Below are positions 1 to 6,945 of a stretch of DNA of 11,981 bases, one piece after another. Source of the DNA: SW-9-67-25 sp964623735 (GTDB lineage: Archaea > Halobacteriota > Halobacteria > Halobacteriales > Haloarculaceae); the NCBI GenBank assembly GCA_964623735.1, contig CAZUVE010000089.1:1-11981 (forward strand). Direction: 5' to 3'. Position 1 is the first letter of the stretch. Each line of letters begins with the position of its first letter. The notes under the pieces were generated by a model. The model was not told the DNA's origin, did not search any database, and was given only the letters and a program-made list of their open reading frames with translations. The translations under genes and the position numbers were made by a program.

Positions 1-15
1 CCAGGACGATACGAC

Positions 16-30
16 GTGCGGTCGATCCGG
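16..30. repeat. Remnant of the dispersed palindromic repeat
   Basis: The 15 bases GTGCGGTCGATCCGG are identical to one arm of the complete repeat near 11180-11194. The rest of the palindrome is not recognisable here, so this is probably a decayed half copy. A chance match to a GC-rich 15-mer is possible but less likely, given the other copies in the window. Confidence 0.4.
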
Positions 31-66
31 CATCGACCGACGGCCGTCCGTCTCGTGGTGTTTACC

Positions 67-136
67 GTGATACGGATCGCTGTGAGTCAGTGCCGGTCTC
101 TCACCACCCCGTGGTGACACCGGTCCACGGTCACAC
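67..136. repeat. Dispersed intergenic palindrome, copy 1 (diverged)
   Basis: The sequence opens GTGATACGGATCGCTGTGAG and closes with GGTCACAC. Paired blocks are TGTGA (81-85) with TCACA (131-135), CCGG (93-96) with CCGG (119-122), and TCACCAC (101-107) with GTGGTGA (111-117). Outer arm and CCGG spacing match the other copies, but the central stem is TCACCAC/GTGGTGA instead of the usual GACCGCAC/GTGCGGTC. It lies just beyond the original peroxiredoxin stop. It could fold as an RNA hairpin in the transcript or be a non-autonomous mobile element. Function unknown. Confidence 0.6.
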
Positions 137-156
137 GAAACACTCTCCGAGCCCGC

Positions 157-225
157 TCACCCGCCGGCCGCCGCGACCGCCTCGGCGATGGCGTCCACGT
201 CGACGTCCGGATCCGAGGTGTCGTA
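157..225 (-). pseudogene. Detached C-terminal coding tail of the peroxiredoxin
   Basis: Read on the minus strand from 225 to 157, this is an open stretch of 22 codons plus a TGA stop (157-159) encoding YDTSDPDVDVDAIAEAVAAA then GG. The composition (acidic, ending in an Ala-rich helix) is what the C-terminus of a haloarchaeal AhpC/TSA protein looks like. Removing the 81-bp palindrome, counting one TA, rejoins this tail in frame after ...VAAREDY and restores a 162-residue protein. It has no start of its own and is not translated in frame from the upstream gene, which stops at 281-283. The intact frame suggests the separation is recent. Confidence 0.75.
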
Positions 226-304
226 TACCGGTCGACGTAAGCCCTGATACTTTCAGCTGGGTACGTCCGGCTGAGAAGTATCAAAAGTTACGTCGACCGG
301 TATA
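224..304. mobile_element. 81-bp palindromic MITE-like insertion in peroxiredoxin
   Basis: The ends are perfect 17-bp inverted repeats, TATACCGGTCGACGTAA (224-240) and its complement (288-304). A second inner pair, TGATACTT-TCAGC (245-257) against GCTGAGAAGTATCA (270-283), pairs with a one-base bulge, so nearly the whole element is one hairpin with a loop around 258-269. The outermost TA at each end fits a TA target duplication, as made by Tc1/mariner/IS630-type transposases; that family link is inference. Deleting 79 bp (element plus one TA) restores the peroxiredoxin frame. It encodes nothing, so it would need a transposase supplied in trans. Confidence 0.7.
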
Positions 305-724
305 GTCCTCCCTGGCGGCGACCGTCCCTCCGGTGTCGACGACGAAGACTGTCCGCTGTGCCACCTCGATCGAGCCGTACATCTCCTCGAGAACCGCGTC
401 GTACGCGTGGATGACCTCGTGGTTCCAGTCCGAGAGCATCGGGAACGTGAGGCCCTGCTCGCGGATCCAGCTGTTCTGCGAGAACGGGAGGTCGACGCTG
501 AGGCCGTACACCTGGGCGTCGAGACTGTCGAACCGCGCCATGGCGTCGCGGAACGTGCACAGTTCCTCGGTGCAGGCGCTGGTGAACGCCGCCGGGACGA
601 ACGCGAGTACGACCGGCCCGTCGCACAGCGCCTCGGAGAGCGTAAACGGTTCGAGGTCGTTGTACGCCCCGCCGCCGGCCTTGGGCACGGTGAACTCCGG
701 TGCCCGCTCGCCTGCCTGAACCAT
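281..724 (-). CDS. Peroxiredoxin (AhpC/TSA family), C-terminus replaced by an insertion
   Basis: A 147-residue thiol peroxidase that would reduce H2O2 and organic hydroperoxides in the cytoplasm. It has a thioredoxin-like fold opening with GERAPEFTVP. The active-site signature is PAAFTSACTEELCTF, with Pro44, Thr48 and peroxidatic Cys51; Cys56 follows, as in the AhpE-like group. A later Arg in EVAQRTVFVVD probably completes the pocket. The frame runs normally to VAAREDY, then enters the palindromic insertion, adds TGRRNF and stops at 281-283. Twenty-one native C-terminal residues are lost. The catalytic core is complete, so activity may survive, but the dimer interface or stability may suffer. 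I chose ATG 724 because the family N-terminus starts there and a TTTACCC TATA-like element lies about 26 nt upstream. The gene starts 26 nt after the Dph6 stop on the same strand. Confidence 0.88.
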   Translation of the reverse strand: MVQAGERAPEFTVPKAGGGAYNDLEPFTLSEALCDGPVVLAFVPAAFTSACTEELCTFRDAMARFDSLDAQVYGLSVDLPFSQNSWIREQGLTFPMLSDWNHEVIHAYDAVLEEMYGSIEVAQRTVFVVDTGGTVAAREDYTGRRNF

Positions 725-746
725 ACTGCCACTGTGTCGGCCGGCC

Positions 747-757
747 GACTTTACCCT
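747..757 (-). promoter_or_regulatory. TATA-like element for peroxiredoxin
   Basis: On the minus strand this reads GGGTAAAGTCG, centred about 26-28 nt before ATG 724, the spacing expected for an archaeal TATA box and a leaderless or nearly leaderless start. It overlaps the TAA stop of the upstream gene (751-753). Assignment rests on position and AT content only. Confidence 0.4.
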
Positions 758-1461
758 TGCCCGAGCCACGCGTCCTCGACGCGGACGCGCCCGCGGGTAC
801 CGTCCCACTCGGTTGCGTACTCGAGTTCGATCGGACGGTCCATGTGTGGACCGTCTGTCACGAGCGTCTCGAACTCGCCGCCCTCGCCCAGCAGGTGGAC
901 GCCGTACTCGTCGTTGAGTTCCCGGAGGTCAGCGAGCGCGCCGGCGTCGAGTTGCCGACCCAGCCAGGACTCGTCGAGGCCCGCGGCTGCGACCCGGACG
1001 AACGTGATCTCGAAGCCGGCGTCGAGCATCTCCTCGGCCAGGCGTCCCGGATCGCGCCTCCACAGCGGGGCGAACAGCTCCGCCCCCAGCCGCCCGCACA
1101 TCCCCTCGACGCGGTCGGCCTGGTAGGCACTCTCGACGGCGCCGGCGACGACGCCTGTCACCGCCACGTCGAGGTCGGCCAGCGCGGTTTCGAGGGGTTC
1201 GAGTTCCTCGTCGCCCTGCTCGCCCGCGTCGGTCGCCTCCGCGGCCCCGAACTCCTCCGGGTGGACGTCAACCAGCGCGATCCCGACGCTCTCGGCCGCC
1301 AGGGCGGCCAGGTCCGTCGCAGGCACGTGGTACATGTAGGAGTCGCCCTCGGGGTGGACGGTCACCAGCCGCTCGACGGGGAGTCCACGCTCCAGCGCCC
1401 GGTAGAGCGCGAGCGAGGAGTCCTTGCCGCCCGAAAAGAGACTCACCCACGCGTCGTCCAT
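751..1461 (-). CDS. dph6: Diphthine--ammonia ligase-like ATP pyrophosphatase (Dph6 family)
   Basis: A 236-residue cytoplasmic enzyme of the ATP-PP-loop superfamily (Dph6, MJ0570-related). Dph6 uses ATP and ammonium to amidate diphthine, the last step of diphthamide synthesis on translation factor aEF2. The PP-loop SGGKDSS is at residues 10-16, right after the N-terminal strand AWVSLF. The mid-region GVVAGAVESAYQADRVE and the late GEGGEFET (192-199) are hallmarks of the family. Length is normal. An in-frame ATG at 1596 would add 45 residues of Arg-rich low-complexity sequence, partly translated from a repeat remnant; I rejected it because the PP-loop strand starts directly after ATG 1461. Other diphthamide genes are not in the window. 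Some haloarchaeal members are annotated only as N-type ATP pyrophosphatase, so the exact substrate is inferred from family. Confidence 0.87.
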   Translation of the reverse strand: MDDAWVSLFSGGKDSSLALYRALERGLPVERLVTVHPEGDSYMYHVPATDLAALAAESVGIALVDVHPEEFGAAEATDAGEQGDEELEPLETALADLDVAVTGVVAGAVESAYQADRVEGMCGRLGAELFAPLWRRDPGRLAEEMLDAGFEITFVRVAAAGLDESWLGRQLDAGALADLRELNDEYGVHLLGEGGEFETLVTDGPHMDRPIELEYATEWDGTRGRVRVEDAWLGQG

Positions 1462-1570
1462 GTCCGCAGTAGCGCCCGCGGCGACAAACGTCTGCCGGTC
1501 GCCCTCCCGGCGGTTCCGGCTGTCCCGCTGTCGCCCCAACCTGCGATATAGCGAGTGTGTGTGCGCCTGT

Positions 1571-1610
1571 GTGCGGTCGAGTCGGAAATGGCTCACAGCC
1601 GATCCTATCA
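1571..1610. repeat. Half copy of the dispersed palindrome
   Basis: GTGCGGTCGAGTCGGAAATG is followed by GCTCACAGCCGATCCTATCA. This aligns with the right arm of the complete copies (GTGCGGTCGATCCGGAACTG, then ACTCACAGC). The left arm is missing or unrecognisable, although GTGTGTGTGCGCCTGT directly before it may be decayed arm. It fills part of the 146-bp gap between the permease and Dph6 and overlaps the permease TGA stop (1608-1610). Confidence 0.55.
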
Positions 1611-2414
1611 GTAGTCACCGAGCACGCCCAGGCGGCGGGCCCGTCGCGTCGTGTAGCGGAACGCAACGTAGCCGGCAGCGAGGTAGCCGGCCGCGGTTCC
1701 GGCGAGCACCAGCAGGTCCGCGGGCGGGAACTCCCAGAGCCGGGTCCCGTCTATCATCGCCCGCTGGAGGAGCGCACTCCCCTGGACGAGCGGGAGGAAG
1801 CGCGCCCACCAGAGGTCGAAGGCGGGTGCGGAGATCAGGACGATGAACCCGAACTGGAGGAGGTTCAGCCAGTTGCTGACCCGCTTGTAGAGGATGGTGA
1901 CGCCGCCCACCGCGAACCCGAGACCGAGAACGGAGACGATACTCAGCCCGGCGACAGCCACGACCGTGAGGAGGTTGAGCCGGAGGGATGTCCCGGTAAG
2001 CAGGAGCATGACCGCCAGGATGACGAGGGAGGTGAGGAACGTCCGGGCGAGCTTTGCGACGCCTTTCAGCAGGGCAACCGGCGCGAACCCGAAGGGGGTC
2101 GTTACGTGCCGTTCCAGCGTCCCCCACTGGACCTCGCTCGCGATGTCGTTCGAGATGGCGGAGTACGCTCCGACCGACAGCGTCCACAGGAAGTACCCGA
2201 CGATGATGCCCTCGAGCGAGTCGGTCAGTGCCCGGCCGGCGACCATCCGCCCCCCGTAGAACAGCAGCCCGAACAGGAACAGCGCGATGACGACGCCGCC
2301 GACCGCGTTGGCCGGGTACCGGACGAAGATCAGCAGTTCGCGGACGAGAACGGCACGCGCGAGGTGCCGGTAGCCCGCGTCCCGCGGCGCCGTGTCGGCC
2401 GGTTCCCCGCTCAT
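1608..2414 (-). CDS. ABC-2 type transporter permease
   Basis: A 268-residue integral membrane protein, the membrane half of an ABC-2 family exporter. About six hydrophobic segments are visible, near residues 38-54, 70-88, 123-140, 149-173, 185-200 and 233-253. A short cytoplasmic N-terminus precedes them and a basic tail (RYTTRRARRLG) ends the protein. Between the second and third segments, ASEVQWGTLERHVTTPFG matches the conserved E...GTLE....TP loop of ABC-2 permeases that contacts the ATPase. Its ATG overlaps the TGA of the ATPase gene by 4 nt (ATGA), so the two are co-transcribed and probably translationally coupled. The substrate cannot be read from sequence; drugs, lipids or polysaccharides are possible. 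The stop lies inside a palindromic repeat remnant. Confidence 0.9.
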   Translation of the reverse strand: MSGEPADTAPRDAGYRHLARAVLVRELLIFVRYPANAVGGVVIALFLFGLLFYGGRMVAGRALTDSLEGIIVGYFLWTLSVGAYSAISNDIASEVQWGTLERHVTTPFGFAPVALLKGVAKLARTFLTSLVILAVMLLLTGTSLRLNLLTVVAVAGLSIVSVLGLGFAVGGVTILYKRVSNWLNLLQFGFIVLISAPAFDLWWARFLPLVQGSALLQRAMIDGTRLWEFPPADLLVLAGTAAGYLAAGYVAFRYTTRRARRLGVLGDY

Positions 2415-3478
2415 CCGTCTCTCCTGCCGGCCGTGAGTTCGACGAACACGTCCTCCAGATCGGGTTCGACCGACGTCACCCGGTCCAGCCGCACGCCTCT
2501 GCCGTCGAGGTACCGCATCAGTTCGTAGAGCCCGTCGGTGTCCGTTGTCACCTCGAGGTAGGCACCCCGGTCGCGCGGATCGACGGCAGTGACACGAAAC
2601 CGGTCGCGCAGGATCGACCGGAGGTCCCGGTCGAAGTCGGGACTCGTCAGCCCGACGCTGTGTGTCCCCTCTCCAGCGACGAGGGCGTCGACGGCGTCGT
2701 CGGCGACGACCCGTCCGTTCGACATGACGACGACCCGGTCACAGACTGCCTCGACGACGCTCATCTCGTGGCTACTGAGAACGATCGTCAGCCCCTGCTC
2801 CGTGGCCAGCCGGCGGAGTTCCTGCTGGAGGGCGCGTCCGCTCTCGACGTCGAGACCCAGCGTCGGCTCGTCGAGGAAGACGACGTCGGCGTCGCCGGCG
2901 AGGACGCTCGCGAGCGACACCTTCTGTTTCATCCCCCGCGAGAGGTCCCGCACGGGTTCGTCGGCCTTCCCGAGGAGGCCCAGCCGGTCCAGCAGCCGGT
3001 CGTGCCGGTCGGCCACCGAGCCCGGCTCGACGCCGCTGATCGTCGCAAAGTACCTGAGGTTCTCGCGGACGGTGAGCCGCCAGTAGTCGTTGCGGGCGCC
3101 CTCGAGCATCGCGTCGGCTTTCGCGTACGCGGCTCGCGGCCGCTGGCTCACGTCGATACCGCCGATGTGGACGTCACCCTCGTCCGGGAGGACCAGCCCG
3201 AGTATCGACTTGATGAGCGTCGTCTTGCCCGCGCCGTTCGCGCCGAGCAGTCCCACGATGTTTCCGGCCGCTATCTCGAAGGAGACGTCGTCGACCGCCG
3301 TGACCGCGTCGGGTCCGGTTCCGAACTGTTTCGACAACCCCTCCACGGAAACGGCGACGTCCCTGCCGGCGACCGTCGAACCGACGCGCCCGGTGTCGTC
3401 CGTCGACGGGTCGGGCACGTCAATCGACGGCGTCGGATCGCTCCCGGCAGCCTGTCGTCCGCTGTCCCCGGTCGTCAT
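2411..3478 (-). CDS. ABC transporter ATP-binding protein
   Basis: A 355-residue ATPase that powers the adjoining ABC-2 permease at the inner face of the membrane. Walker A GANGAGKT is at residues 79-86, signature LSRGMKQ at 179-185, Walker B VVFLDEPT at 199-206, and the switch His in SSHE at 237. A disordered acidic N-terminal stretch of about 38 residues precedes the domain. After about residue 265 a C-terminal extension ends with the SVEPDLEDVFVELT motif typical of CcmA/DrrA-like exporters. The downstream permease overlaps it by 4 nt. A GTG at 3499 would add 7 residues, but a TATA-like AT-rich stretch at 3501-3512 sits only a few bases before it; it fits ATG 3478, which also follows a GGGGGA. 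Confidence 0.92.
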   Translation of the reverse strand: MTTGDSGRQAAGSDPTPSIDVPDPSTDDTGRVGSTVAGRDVAVSVEGLSKQFGTGPDAVTAVDDVSFEIAAGNIVGLLGANGAGKTTLIKSILGLVLPDEGDVHIGGIDVSQRPRAAYAKADAMLEGARNDYWRLTVRENLRYFATISGVEPGSVADRHDRLLDRLGLLGKADEPVRDLSRGMKQKVSLASVLAGDADVVFLDEPTLGLDVESGRALQQELRRLATEQGLTIVLSSHEMSVVEAVCDRVVVMSNGRVVADDAVDALVAGEGTHSVGLTSPDFDRDLRSILRDRFRVTAVDPRDRGAYLEVTTDTDGLYELMRYLDGRGVRLDRVTSVEPDLEDVFVELTAGRRDG

Positions 3479-3500
3479 CGTCCCCCGTACGGAGTGCACA

Positions 3501-3512
3501 CCGAAAAACCAC
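3501..3512 (-). promoter_or_regulatory. TATA-like element for the ABC operon
   Basis: The minus strand reads TGGTTTTTCGGT here, the only AT-rich run in the 45-bp gap between the UspA stop and the ABC start. Its centre is about 27 nt before ATG 3478, the usual archaeal TATA-to-start spacing. Just upstream, plus-strand CCACAGTAACCGACCCTATC resembles the outer end of the dispersed palindromes, but the match is weak. Confidence 0.4.
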
Positions 3513-3523
3513 AGTAACCGACC

Positions 3524-3949
3524 CTATCGGACCGGCGGCCGCTCCACGTTGTCCGGAACGACAGTCACCGGCACGCTCGCGTTGTCGGCAACGGCAAAGG
3601 CCGTATCGCCCTGGGTGAGGCTCTTGACGAAGTCCTTCGAGGCGTGGCCGATCACGACGTGTGTGATGTCCACGTCGGTTGCGAGGTCGACGAGTTCCCT
3701 GCCGATGCGGGCGTTTTTTCGCCCGACACTGCGACCCACGTGCTCGACGGAGACAGACGCAGCGACGTCGAGCCGGTCGATGCGGTCCTTGAGCTGATCG
3801 CGGTGGTCTCTCACGTCGACGTCGGCAGCTTCGTCGTCGATGAGTCTGACGACCCGGAGGTCCTGGTCCAGACGCTCGCCCAGATGATGTGCCACCCGCA
3901 GTACTTGCTCCTGGAGTGCGTCGTCGGCTGCGGCGACGAGAATAGCCAT
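3524..3949 (-). CDS. Universal stress protein, single UspA domain
   Basis: A 141-residue cytoplasmic UspA-fold protein. It opens with the beta-strand MAILVAAADD and has the late THVVIGHASKDFVKSLTQGDTAFAVADNASVPV region typical of the family. In the ATP-binding subgroup this region reads G-2x-G-9x-G(S/T). Here it is GHASKDFVKSLTQGDTA, with the second Gly replaced, so nucleotide binding is uncertain. Such proteins usually dimerise and respond to stress or modulate partners. The gene is divergent from the inositol-monophosphatase gene across 104 bp. A clear TATA box (TTTATAAAG) 20-26 nt before the ATG suggests a leaderless transcript. The ABC operon follows 45 bp downstream on the same strand but seems to have its own promoter. 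Confidence 0.88.
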   Translation of the reverse strand: MAILVAAADDALQEQVLRVAHHLGERLDQDLRVVRLIDDEAADVDVRDHRDQLKDRIDRLDVAASVSVEHVGRSVGRKNARIGRELVDLATDVDITHVVIGHASKDFVKSLTQGDTAFAVADNASVPVTVVPDNVERPPVR

Positions 3950-3967
3950 GTGTGTAGTATGGCATGT

Positions 3968-3977
3968 ACTTTATAAA
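3968..3977 (-). promoter_or_regulatory. TATA box of the UspA gene
   Basis: Minus-strand TTTATAAAGT is the strongest TATA box in the window. It is centred about 24 nt before ATG 3949, so transcription should begin at or within a few bases of the start codon (leaderless). Confidence 0.65.
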
Positions 3978-4053
3978 CGCTACGGTGCACGGGTCCGGGT
4001 CCAGCGTCACGCGAACCGAAAGTGGTCTCCGGGCGGAGCGGAGAGGCGTGGGT

Positions 4054-4815
4054 ATGTCCGAGACCTACGCCGAGGTCGCCGCCGAGGCGGTCGGGTGTGC
4101 GGGGTCGTACCTCCGCGAGCGGTTCGCCGCCGGCGACCTCGAGGCGGACTTCCGGGCCGGCGACGTGAAGACGCGGGCAGACCGCGAGGCCGAACGCCGC
4201 GTTCTCGAGACAATCGAGGCGGCCTACCCGGACCACGCGATCGCCGCCGAGGAGTCCGGCGAGCGTCCGGGGCGGTCCGACCGCCGATGGGTCGTCGACG
4301 CACTCGACGGCACGAACAACTTCGCGGCCGGCGTCCCCACCTTCGGCTCGGCGGCGACACTGCTCGACGACGCGGACCCGCTCGCGACTGCGGTCTGCGT
4401 ACCGGTCCTGGAGGACCTGTACGTCGCCACCCGCGGCGAGGGTGTGACCTACAACGGGACGCCCCTCGCCGTCGACGGGCCGGACCTGCCCCCCTCCCAC
4501 GCGACCGTCGCAGTCGTGCTGGGGAAGCCGGTGCTCGAGTCGGACGCCCTGGCGCGGGAGTACGAGGCGCTTGTCGCGGACCTCGAGGCCGCCCACAAGC
4601 GGGTCGTCCGGACGTGGGCGCCGGTTGTCTACTGGGGGTTGCTCGCGCGCGGCCGCCTGGGCGGGTTCGTCTCCTTCTACCCGGACGAGCGCGAGCAGGC
4701 CGCCGGGACGCTGCTCGCGCGGGAGGCCGGCTGTCCGGAGCGGTCCGAGGGCGCGCTGTCTGTCTTTGCCCGCGACGAGCGGACGCGCGACGCCGTCTGG
4801 GACGCGGTGTCGTGA
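4054..4815 (+). CDS. Inositol monophosphatase family protein
   Basis: A 253-residue Mg2+-dependent sugar or polyol phosphatase of the IMPase/FBPase superfamily, probably cytoplasmic. The first metal signature is WVVDALDGTNNF (residues 79-90; DALDGT replaces the classical DPLDGT). The upstream acidic ligand pair is in IAAEES (63-68), and DVKTRADREAE (37-47) matches the family's D-x-V-T-x-A-D helix. The C-terminal signature is unusual: WDxAAG becomes REQAAG (213-218), followed by a normal LLAREAG, so the second-metal Asp is replaced by Glu. That could alter activity or specificity. Archaeal relatives act on inositol phosphate or fructose bisphosphate; the substrate here is not readable. ATG 4054 is chosen because the fold begins there; an upstream ATG at 3964 would add 30 residues with no family similarity. 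It ends 8 nt before the convergent phosphodiesterase stop. Confidence 0.88.
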   Translation: MSETYAEVAAEAVGCAGSYLRERFAAGDLEADFRAGDVKTRADREAERRVLETIEAAYPDHAIAAEESGERPGRSDRRWVVDALDGTNNFAAGVPTFGSAATLLDDADPLATAVCVPVLEDLYVATRGEGVTYNGTPLAVDGPDLPPSHATVAVVLGKPVLESDALAREYEALVADLEAAHKRVVRTWAPVVYWGLLARGRLGGFVSFYPDEREQAAGTLLAREAGCPERSEGALSVFARDERTRDAVWDAVS

Positions 4816-4823
4816 CGGCCCGG

Positions 4824-5312
4824 CTACTGCCGGTGCACCGCGACGTCCAGGCCGCCGTCGGCCGTCGCAGTCAGCATCGTCGGCCGGGAGGCCGGCCGCG
4901 CCCCGGTGACGCTGCCGGGGTTCAGTATCCGGACGCCCCCGCGGGTCGTGTCGAGCACCTCGTGTGTGTGTCCGGCGACTGCCACCGGGTCGTCCGTGTC
5001 GGCGTGGTCGCGGGCGATTCCGGCGACACGCCCCTCGTAGCCCCTGGACGAGCCGGTGCCGTGTGTGAGGAGGAACTCGACCCCGCCCAGTTCGGCGGAC
5101 GCGACCGCCGGCAGACCGAGCTGTGGATCCATGTTCCCCGAGACTGCGGTCAGCGCCGGCGCGAGGTCTCTCAGGTCCGCGAGCGCGCCCCCGGAGTCGA
5201 AATCGCCCGCGTGGAGAACGTGGTCGGCCGCCCGGATCCGTTCGCGGAACGGCTCCGGAATCCGCTGTGCGCGCGAGGGGATGTGCGAGTCGGCGACGAT
5301 GGCAACCTCCAT
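4824..5312 (-). CDS. YfcE/MJ0936-like metallophosphoesterase
   Basis: A 162-residue calcineurin-like phosphoesterase of the YfcE/MJ0936 group, two-metal enzymes that cleave phosphodiesters in the cytoplasm. All ligand motifs are present: DSH (8-10), GD (36-37), GN (59-60), THG (83-85) and GHTH (114-117), followed by the typical LNPGSV (130-135). Length is normal for the family. A much longer open frame continues upstream through neighbouring genes on the same strand, but the family begins exactly at MEVAIVADSH, so ATG 5312 is the start. It converges on the inositol-monophosphatase gene with an 8-nt gap. A palindromic repeat begins 28 bp upstream, between this gene and the divergent Nudix-IF2B gene. 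The physiological substrate is unknown. Confidence 0.92.
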   Translation of the reverse strand: MEVAIVADSHIPSRAQRIPEPFRERIRAADHVLHAGDFDSGGALADLRDLAPALTAVSGNMDPQLGLPAVASAELGGVEFLLTHGTGSSRGYEGRVAGIARDHADTDDPVAVAGHTHEVLDTTRGGVRILNPGSVTGARPASRPTMLTATADGGLDVAVHRQ

Positions 5313-5340
5313 GTGGTGTCTCTCGTAGCGGCCGCTGATA

Positions 5341-5416
5341 GTGATTGCTGTCACTGTGTCCCGGTCCGACCGCACACCGTCGTGCGGTGGATCCGGCACT
5401 GACTTACAGCACTCAC
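5341..5416. repeat. Dispersed intergenic palindrome, copy 2
   Basis: The outer arms GTGATTGCTGT (5341-5351) and ACAGCACTCAC (5406-5416) pair with one mismatch. Inner blocks are CCGG (5361-5364) with CCGG (5392-5395) and CCGCAC (5370-5375) with GTGCGG (5383-5388). This copy occupies the space between two divergent genes. Its left edge touches minus-strand ACTATCA (5335-5341), about 26 nt before the phosphodiesterase ATG, so the repeat may supply or border that promoter. Confidence 0.75.
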
Positions 5417-5501
5417 GATGAGACATCCCTGGCCCCGGCAACGCCGCGTCGCCCGAGCGGCATATCCGTACGTTGATGGACCCCCCGGTCGAACGCCGCC
5501 C

Positions 5502-6809
5502 ATGGACGAGACGGACGTGGTCACCTGCGTTCTCCGGCACGGGGGGGCAGTGTTGTTGCTTCGCCGGAGCGAGGACGTCGGTTCCTACGCGGGCAGGTGG
5601 GGTGCCGTCGCGGGACACGCCGAGGGCGACCCCGACGCCGCAGCGCGGGCGGAGATCCGCGAGGAGGCCCGCCTCGATCCCGCGGCGGTGACGCCCGTCC
5701 GTCGCGGCGATCCGTTCGCGGTGACCGACGAGGACCTCGGTACGCGGTGGGTCGTCCACCCGTACCTGTTCGACTGCCCCGGGCGGGCTGTCGAGACGAA
5801 CTGGGAAACCGCCGAACACGTCTGGGTCGCACCCACCGCACTCCTCCACCGCGAGACGGTGCCGGAGCTGTGGACCTCCTACGACCGGGTCCGCCCGGAC
5901 GTGGCGACCGTCGCCGGGGACCGCGAGCACGGGTCGGCGTACCTCTCCGTGCGCGCCCTGGAGGTACTCCGGGACGAGGCGGGGATCCGCGCACACGCTG
6001 CCGCGACGAGCGACCGGGACGGCGCGACGGGCCTCGTAGCGCGGACCGGCGACGGCTGGGAGGCACTCGCGGAGATTGCGGCGGAACTCCGGGAGGCGCG
6101 TCCGTCGATGCCTGCCGTCGCCAACCGCGTCAACCGCGTCATGGCCGCAGCCAGTGACTCCCGGACCGCCCGGGCCGTCGAGCACGCCGCCGCGACGGGC
6201 GTCGGGGAGGCACTCGACGCCGACGAGCGCGCAGCGGTCCACGCCGCCAGACGCGTTGCGGACGCCCGTGTCGCCACGCTCTCGCGGTCGGGCACCGTCC
6301 GCGAGGCGCTCTCGCTCGCCGAGCCCGAGGCCGTCCTCGTCGCCGAGTCGCGGCCGGGCCGCGAGGGGGTCGACGTCGCGGCGACTCTCGCCGAAGACAC
6401 TGGGGCGGATGTCACCCTCGCGACCGACGCCGCGCTCGCCCACGCAGTCGGCGAGTGGGGCGCAGACGCAGTGCTCGTCGGGGCCGACGCGGTCCGTCCG
6501 GACGGCTCCGTGGTCAACAAGGCCGGCACCCGGGCTGCCGCACTCGCCGGGACGTACGAGGGTGTCGAGGTGCTCGCCGTCGCTGCGAGCGACAAGGTCG
6601 CGCCCGACAGGAGAACGGACCTGGAGCACCGCGGTCCCGCGGAGGTCTACGACGGCGACGCGGACGTGACAGTGTACAACCCCACGTTCGACGTGACGCC
6701 GGCCGACTGCCTCGACGCCGTCGTCACCGAACACGGCGCCCTCGACCGGGATGGCGTCGCCGCGCTCGCCGCCGACCACCGTTCGCGTGGGGAATGGCCA
6801 GCGGAGTGA
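5502..6809 (+). CDS. Nudix hydrolase--IF2B-like fusion protein
   Basis: A 435-residue two-domain protein. Residues 1-128 are a Nudix domain with a Nudix-box-like GHAEGDPDAAARAEIREEARL (38-58); the catalytic Glu cluster (E51, E54, E55) is kept, but the usual Arg of REUxEE is Ala and the late Gly is Arg. Residues 185-425 are an eIF-2B alpha/ribose-1,5-bisphosphate isomerase-like domain with VGADAVRPDGSVVNKAGT (326-343) and the conserved SDK. The isomerase's catalytic Cys loop appears here as TLSRSGT, with no Cys, resembling eIF2B regulatory subunits more than the enzyme. I infer a nucleotide or sugar-phosphate related or regulatory role rather than AMP-pathway isomerase. ATG 5502 is chosen because the Nudix strand begins there (DVVTCVLRHGG); the 28 codons before it lack similarity. 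Confidence 0.85.
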   Translation: MDETDVVTCVLRHGGAVLLLRRSEDVGSYAGRWGAVAGHAEGDPDAAARAEIREEARLDPAAVTPVRRGDPFAVTDEDLGTRWVVHPYLFDCPGRAVETNWETAEHVWVAPTALLHRETVPELWTSYDRVRPDVATVAGDREHGSAYLSVRALEVLRDEAGIRAHAAATSDRDGATGLVARTGDGWEALAEIAAELREARPSMPAVANRVNRVMAAASDSRTARAVEHAAATGVGEALDADERAAVHAARRVADARVATLSRSGTVREALSLAEPEAVLVAESRPGREGVDVAATLAEDTGADVTLATDAALAHAVGEWGADAVLVGADAVRPDGSVVNKAGTRAAALAGTYEGVEVLAVAASDKVAPDRRTDLEHRGPAEVYDGDADVTVYNPTFDVTPADCLDAVVTEHGALDRDGVAALAADHRSRGEWPAE

Positions 6810-6945
6810 CGCGCTGCCGCGGGCGGACGACCGTCGGTGGCCCCAGCGGTACAGAGTCGCAATACTCACTACGGGTCGTCTGGGCCTGGTTCGTCCCGGC
6901 CGCCGTACGGGAAGTGTACCTTCGAGGCCGTGTTCCCGGGCGGCG

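Noticed and set aside
1462..1596. 45-residue N-terminal extension of Dph6
   Set aside because: The extension is Arg-rich, partly encoded by a repeat remnant, and lies before the canonical PP-loop strand.
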